The translations under genes and the position numbers were made by a program. The notes below the pieces were generated by a model. That model made no database searches, was not told the origin of the DNA, and worked only from the letters and a program-made list of their open reading frames with translations. Shown in pieces: positions 59,331 through 64,000 of a stretch of DNA of 64,000 nucleotides. Origin of the DNA: Knoxdaviesia capensis. Taxonomy: Eukaryota > Ascomycota > Sordariomycetes > Microascales > Gondwanamycetaceae. Each line of letters opens with the position of its first letter. Within the stretch, counting starts at the first letter, position 1. The stretch lies in the NCBI GenBank assembly GCA_001510575.1, contig LNGK01000008.1:3450267-3514266 (forward strand), read 5' to 3'.

Positions 59331-59791
59331 CCCCCCCCCGAAAAAACCAAAGACGCCGTCTCGGGGACTTGAATAACTGAGGTGCGAGTGAACCGAGGGT
59401 GCCGGTTCTGGCCGGGCCGTTTTCCGTGCCCCCGGAGCGCCTATTTACACGCGCCGAGGGTCAAACCTACACACGACCCCGACCAGATCTTCAACCACAC
59501 AAGGCGCGCTTAGAGTGTATTCACGGCCGCTCCAGACCTTCGATTCAGATATACCTATATGGCAGTCCTTGAGGCCACCTGCCTCGACTCTGGCGCGCGT
59601 ATTTTCTTGTCGAACATTATATCGACACGGTTCTGCTTTGAAGGGGAAGTATATATAGGTCTCTCTATCTCATATTTGAATGCTTCATTTCATAGGTAGT
59701 AGTCAGAAACTTGAATCCGTTCTTTGCATACAGCAGATTAGTTCCTGTCGGCTCGCTTATTTTCTTGTTTTCGGTAGTTTTCCATCCCGCC
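59153..59791. other. Intergenic with homopolymer block
   Basis: Separates the pseudogene from the next gene. It holds the T20-A16-C9 block (59295-59339). A GC-rich patch (59400-59460) shows no gene I can name. The last 150 bases are the promoter of the gene at 59792. Confidence 0.45.
59295..59339. repeat. T20-A16-C9 compound homopolymer
   Basis: Three homopolymers directly abut each other. The T20A16 part could form a hairpin. The layout is unusual enough that a sequencing or assembly artefact is possible. Confidence 0.8.
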
Positions 59792-60588
59792 ATGGCCCCG
59801 TCTAGAGAGGCCCTCCACCGGGCAGCAGCCGAAGTCATCCGCTACCTGAAATTAATTCCGGAGTATCGGGATGCCAGAGTCTCAGTTTTTGGTGGACTGG
59901 CCTTGTGGACATATATTCCTCAGGGTAGATCAACACAGGTATGCCTTGACTCCCTCCATATTGCCCTATAGTCACAAATTAACTGTATTGAAGTGTGTCG
60001 ACCTAATTGTCACTGCCAACTCTGCGTGGGACACGGTGCAGAGGAAGCTCCTTCGGCTGCCGGGGTCTCCCTTTTCACGGTCTGGCCAGGCCTTCTTCTA
60101 TCTTTCTTATGACCAGGAGCCTATCAAAATTGATATTTCCCATGGTTGGCTTGTGAGTGAATCCGCCATGATGGTTGTTTTCTCCGATTGGGGGGGGGGG
60201 GGGGGGGGCTATTAAAAATGACACAACTGCCATGAAAGACACTGTACTAAATCATTGACACCGACTGTAGTCTCCATATATACCACAGCATGCGCTGCCG
60301 CTTGGGAACATCCCACCTGGCATGGTTCCATACATTTCAGCCGTGGACCTGATTGTGTTCAAAGTTGATTCATGTGGCAAAAGGACCCTGATACAGCAGC
60401 GGGTGGCTGACGCTATTGACGCTGAGAATCTGCTATACCAGGAAAGTTGCTACTGGTTTCTGACCTTGACGCTCGACCAGGCAAACATCGTCAGACGCGG
60501 CCTGGGCGAGGTTTTGCGGTATAGTTCGATGCCGGAGATGTGGTGGCTTCAGAGACTTGGATTGTCCGAGAGAATATCTGGGATATAG
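59792..60588 (+). CDS. Small nucleotidyltransferase-fold protein, function unknown
   Basis: Three exons (59792-59938, 59994-60152, 60271-60588), all phase 0, give 207 residues. Sequence style matches a small fungal family of about 200 residues related to minimal nucleotidyltransferases. It has an N-terminal helix (MAPSREALHRAAAEVIRYLK), FGGLALWTYIPQGRST, an acidic strand at CVDLIV, then the second acidic strand IKIDIS, and a C-terminal helical part beginning PYISAVDLIVFKVDSCG. In related proteins as I recall them the first acidic motif is Asp-x-Asp; here Cys50 replaces the first Asp (CVD), so metal-dependent transfer may be impaired. The substrate is unknown for the whole family. The CCGCCATGG start context is excellent. 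Intron 2 (60153-60270) carries a G19 homopolymer at 60190-60208. No signal peptide is visible. It lies about 640 bp after the phosphoesterase pseudogene. Confidence 0.8.
60190..60208. repeat. G19 homopolymer inside an intron
   Basis: Nineteen consecutive G within intron 2 of the gene at 59792-60588. The length is probably not sequenced reliably, but it does not affect the reading frame. Confidence 0.9.
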
Positions 60589-63500
60589 GCATCTAAGACC
60601 GTGTCTGAATAGAGGAAATAGACTCTAACCATAGGTGAAGGTGCACTTAGGGTTACTTACTGACAGCGATTCATCCTCCATCAAACGAGGTGCGCTTAAA
60701 AAAAAAAAAAAAAGGACATCCTGGATCTTGTGAATAGAGTAAAAAATCAGGCCACGCGAACCCGACCTGAAAAATAATTTCATTGATGAACCATACACTC
60801 CCGGAACTTGTTCCAGACACTGAGCTGGGCCCAGCTGTGACTGAGTCTCTACCGTTAGACTCTGCCCTCAAGACCTGATCCCAGCAGGATTTACTGACAG
60901 AGGTTCAATGTTTCACCTAAGGGAGGGTGCCACAAGCGAGACCACCAGCCAAGTTCATTCATTCTCACGGCTGGCCATCGACTATTACCATCCAATAATC
61001 TAGTAGATGTGTGTACCGAACAACTCTCAGCTCTGCTCGTTTAACTTGCCAAAACCAGGAGCCACCATAACACAGACCACACCATACCACACTGAACCGC
61101 ACCGGGCCGCGGCTAACGGAAGCGGGAGGCGAGAGAGGAAGAAGTGTCTGGGGACAGTTTGTTGAGCCTTGATTTATCAAGAGAATTGAGTTTTTTTTAC
61201 TCTGACCGGACTGATTCACACATGTCAGACAACTCACCAAAATGCTCCTTTCCCACGACCCAACCACTTCCAGGAACCCAGGAGGGGGAGAGAAAGTTAA
61301 AACACCCCCCAAAACCCTTCACACAATTTATTTTCTAAGACCAACTCCGTCCAAGGCTAAAAGGTTTGTCTCATAGCCGAAGAAACGAGCCAGGGAGAAG
61401 AGAAATCAGCGAGCAAGCACACCAAGACCACGGAAGGGAGGCAGACCGCGGGCCAAGTGAAATAAAGTGTTCTCGGAGTTGTGACTTGCTCCCTTACAAA
61501 GTGAATGTACTCGTGTAGTGTGTATGCTACAATAAGTGCTAGTTTATACGAACATACTTCGAGCCGGCGGGACATGGCTTGTCCGTTTCCACCGTTTTCG
61601 CTTCTTTTCTTTGACAGCTATAGTGGTCGACATGCTATAAACTGGAGCAGGCCGGAGAGAAGAAAAAGAAACCAGCGGAAGATCTGCATTCTGGGGGGAG
61701 GCTGTGGCAGCTTAAAAAACATTAAGGACCTCGTATACGCAGAACCTACGCCCACAAACACCGAGACAAACGCCACCAAAAGAAAACATCACGACGCCGG
61801 AAAAAAAAAGAGAAAAAAAAGGAAGAAAAAAAGAGGTAAAGTTAAGGTGACGGTGATCTTCCCGTGGCGCTCACCTGGTCGGTCTGAAACAGACAGACAA
61901 CAAGAGAAGAAAAAGCAAACATCGTCGACATTGCCCACCTCCACCAAACCCCGAGCTTTTCCTGTTTGTCTACCAGAACACCTCCAACCAAGTGGTTCCT
62001 CCGAGCAAACAAAAGTCTTCCGGCTCCTGACTATTTAGTGTAGAGCAGCAGGGCTCAGGGCTAATGCACGGCCTAACGGCCCTGCTATCGCCGGAGGGAT
62101 ACCGCCGAAGGGGCGACTCGATGCACCCTACGAAGCAATTCCCGCCCATCAACGCTCATGTACGTACTCTAACGCATGTCAGGAGAACACAGCACACAAG
62201 CAGCCAAACCTACCAAAAAGGGACGGACGGCCACGATTAGCTGGTTGTTCCTCGCATTGCAGCGGGTGTGCTGCCCTCCTGCGTATACATGCATGTATTC
62301 ATGCCCGTGAACCACAGGTAAATGAGACACGCATGTGTGTCTGTCCCTCCCAACGTCCGGCTCCTTGCGGCCACCTTGTCCTGCATGCACCAAGAAGACG
62401 AAGAACAGACTGCGCTGTCATTTCATGCACGATGAGATCGCCCGCTGGGTGACAGCACATCTGGAGAAACAACTCTGGCGATCTTAGTTCTCAGGTGTGT
62501 TAAACAAAAAAGAAACCCCCAACGTTGCCAGCTCAACTCAACATGCACGATAAGATACAAAAGCAACAGCTCACTGATATTCCACCGAAAACAGAAAGAA
62601 AGCAAATGCTGGCCGGGCTGGACTCTCCCATTCCGGAATAAACGAGACCCGACAGCTAACGAAAAAGGTTGACCACAGAAAAGAAAAAAGAAACAAGCAA
62701 CAAGAAACAACCACCGTACCACCATGTCTTAGCCTATGGGATCATCGTCTGCCTCCTCCGCCGCCAGCTTAATCTCTCCTTCGCCAAAAGAAACCACCCA
62801 TCACCGCTGGGGAGACGGCCTTGGCTAGCAGAGAGTTCATATGCACAAGTGTTCTTGTACGGCCTCGTTAGGAATGTCTACAGCGGAACGCCGTGTCGCT
62901 TCATCACCCACTGAGAACTCACATCGCAGGGTCTGTCCTCACTCTAAACACCCATTTACAGGCATCCCCTCTCTCTCTCTCTCTCCTCTTTCTCGCTCCC
63001 TCCCTCGCGTGTTTCGTCTCATCCACCACGTTTCTGTTTGCTTTTTCTGCCTTCTCACCGTTTTCCCTCCGCGCAGGCAGAAGCCGCTGTATGCACTCTG
63101 TCCCATCCAGGAATGCCATTCCGAGCCTTTTTGTGTTATAATCATGAATTTCAGTGTTGTGCCCCCTTCTGAATACCGAACGCTCCTAAACACATAGAAC
63201 AAACACAAAAGAAAAGCGTACACCCGATTTTCCCAGCTTCCCGGAGCCGCCGCCGCCGCCGCACGTACCCGAAACCTGCCGGCCCAGCGCAGCGCCGGAC
63301 GCCGCAGCCAGCACAATACCACCAGGAGTACTGTCCAGACTGTTCGTCCTCAATGCTCCATATTGAGTGTACCTTTTACTCGAGATCCCAGCTGTAGGGT
63401 CGATGTAGTCTGTGCTCCCCCACCCTCGTACCTCAGCACAGACTCAATACACAGTACATAGTACATACCTACATACATCCGAGCTGCTCACAGGCAGAGA

Positions 63501-64000
63501 AGACATTGTCTCACAATGCCGCCCAATCACTCGCTGCCACCCCAAACACCCTCTCTTGACTCCCTTTTTCCTGCTCTCTGCCACCTCTGGCCAAAACGAA
63601 AGTTCTGTCCCTGTTGGGAGGAGACAGACGAGCCACGGGAAAGCATGAGAATTTTTGTACACCCACGCCCCCCCGTCGTCGCTCATCCGTATGTACACAT
63701 CGCCGATCACCTAGGCCCGGACATACTCAGCATCGCAAGGGACAGACCAGACGTCACCTACCTACTGTACACACCACTAGATATTGACTCGGCTACACTC
63801 CGGAAAGGAAACAATATCCCGGCTTGGGACACCACAGACTGAAGGAGTCTCTATCTCAACCTGTGCCCTGCACGCAGCTCCGCCGGGCCAGATTCAAGTT
63901 CAAGGTTCCAAGTGACTCAAACAATACTTGCTTTTTCCTGTGCTTCTTCCGCCTCTCAGCCTCCCTTGAGCTCGAGACCACTTAAAAAAAAAAACCCCCC
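60589..64000. other. Right-end non-coding stretch
   Basis: No supportable gene in 3.4 kb. A telomere-like word TTAGGGTTA is at 60647-60655, an A run near 60698-60712, a CT tract near 62970-62986, and a GC-rich patch at 63241-63310 that might be exon or promoter of a gene I cannot resolve. The window ends in A11C6 (63984-64000). Confidence 0.4.

Noticed and set aside
63241..63322. GC-rich patch resembling coding DNA on the minus strand
   Set aside because: Only about 80 bases; no frame could be linked to a gene in the window.

Overview
The window looks like a contig from a filamentous ascomycete (Pezizomycotina). The evidence is short GT-AG introns of about 70-200 nt, a fungal L-galactonate dehydratase, a Crh-type GPI-anchored cell-wall transglycosylase, a fungal-style P450, TTAGGG-type telomere-like words and a yeast-like initiator tRNA-Met. 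A Eurotiomycete is my best guess, but the order cannot be fixed from sequence alone. No bacterial genes, CRISPR arrays, rRNA genes or intact transposons were seen. The last bases (A11C6) and a 69-base N gap suggest a draft assembly.

Layout from left to right: a Ser/Thr-rich single-pass membrane protein (1337-3603, +); an initiator tRNA-Met (4099-4170, -); a low-complexity protein with a conserved C-terminal helix block (8308-10458, -); L-galactonate dehydratase gaaB/lgd1 (16536-18016, +) followed by a 2-oxoglutarate/Fe(II) dioxygenase (18883-20008, +); a Crh-family GH16 cell-wall enzyme (26551-28152, +); a sirtuin gene cut short (29392-30070, +) converging on a P450 (30198-32056, -); a nine-exon SNM1/Artemis-type nuclease (33229-35988, -) divergent from the nuclear-basket protein Mlp1/TPR (36689-43333, +); a C2H2 zinc-finger protein with an acidic N-terminal half (52729-54497, +); a broken calcineurin-like phosphoesterase pseudogene (58559-59152, +); and a three-exon nucleotidyltransferase-fold gene (59792-60588, +).

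Genes are sparse for this type of genome: roughly ten intact protein genes in 64 kb. Four unassigned stretches exceed 4 kb (4.2-8.3, 10.5-16.5, 20.0-26.5 and 43.3-52.7 kb). They hold pyrimidine-rich tracts, microsatellites and a recurrent GTAC[A/T]GTAC word, but no coding sequence I can support. The genes form no evident pathway cluster: pectin-sugar catabolism, wall remodelling, DNA repair, nuclear-pore and regulatory functions are mixed. The most informative points are the two decayed genes, the re-spliced ends of the P450, Crh and SNM1 genes, the short repeated DNA words confined to non-coding sequence, and the loss of an acidic residue in the nucleotidyltransferase-fold protein. I did not find a clearly new biological system.
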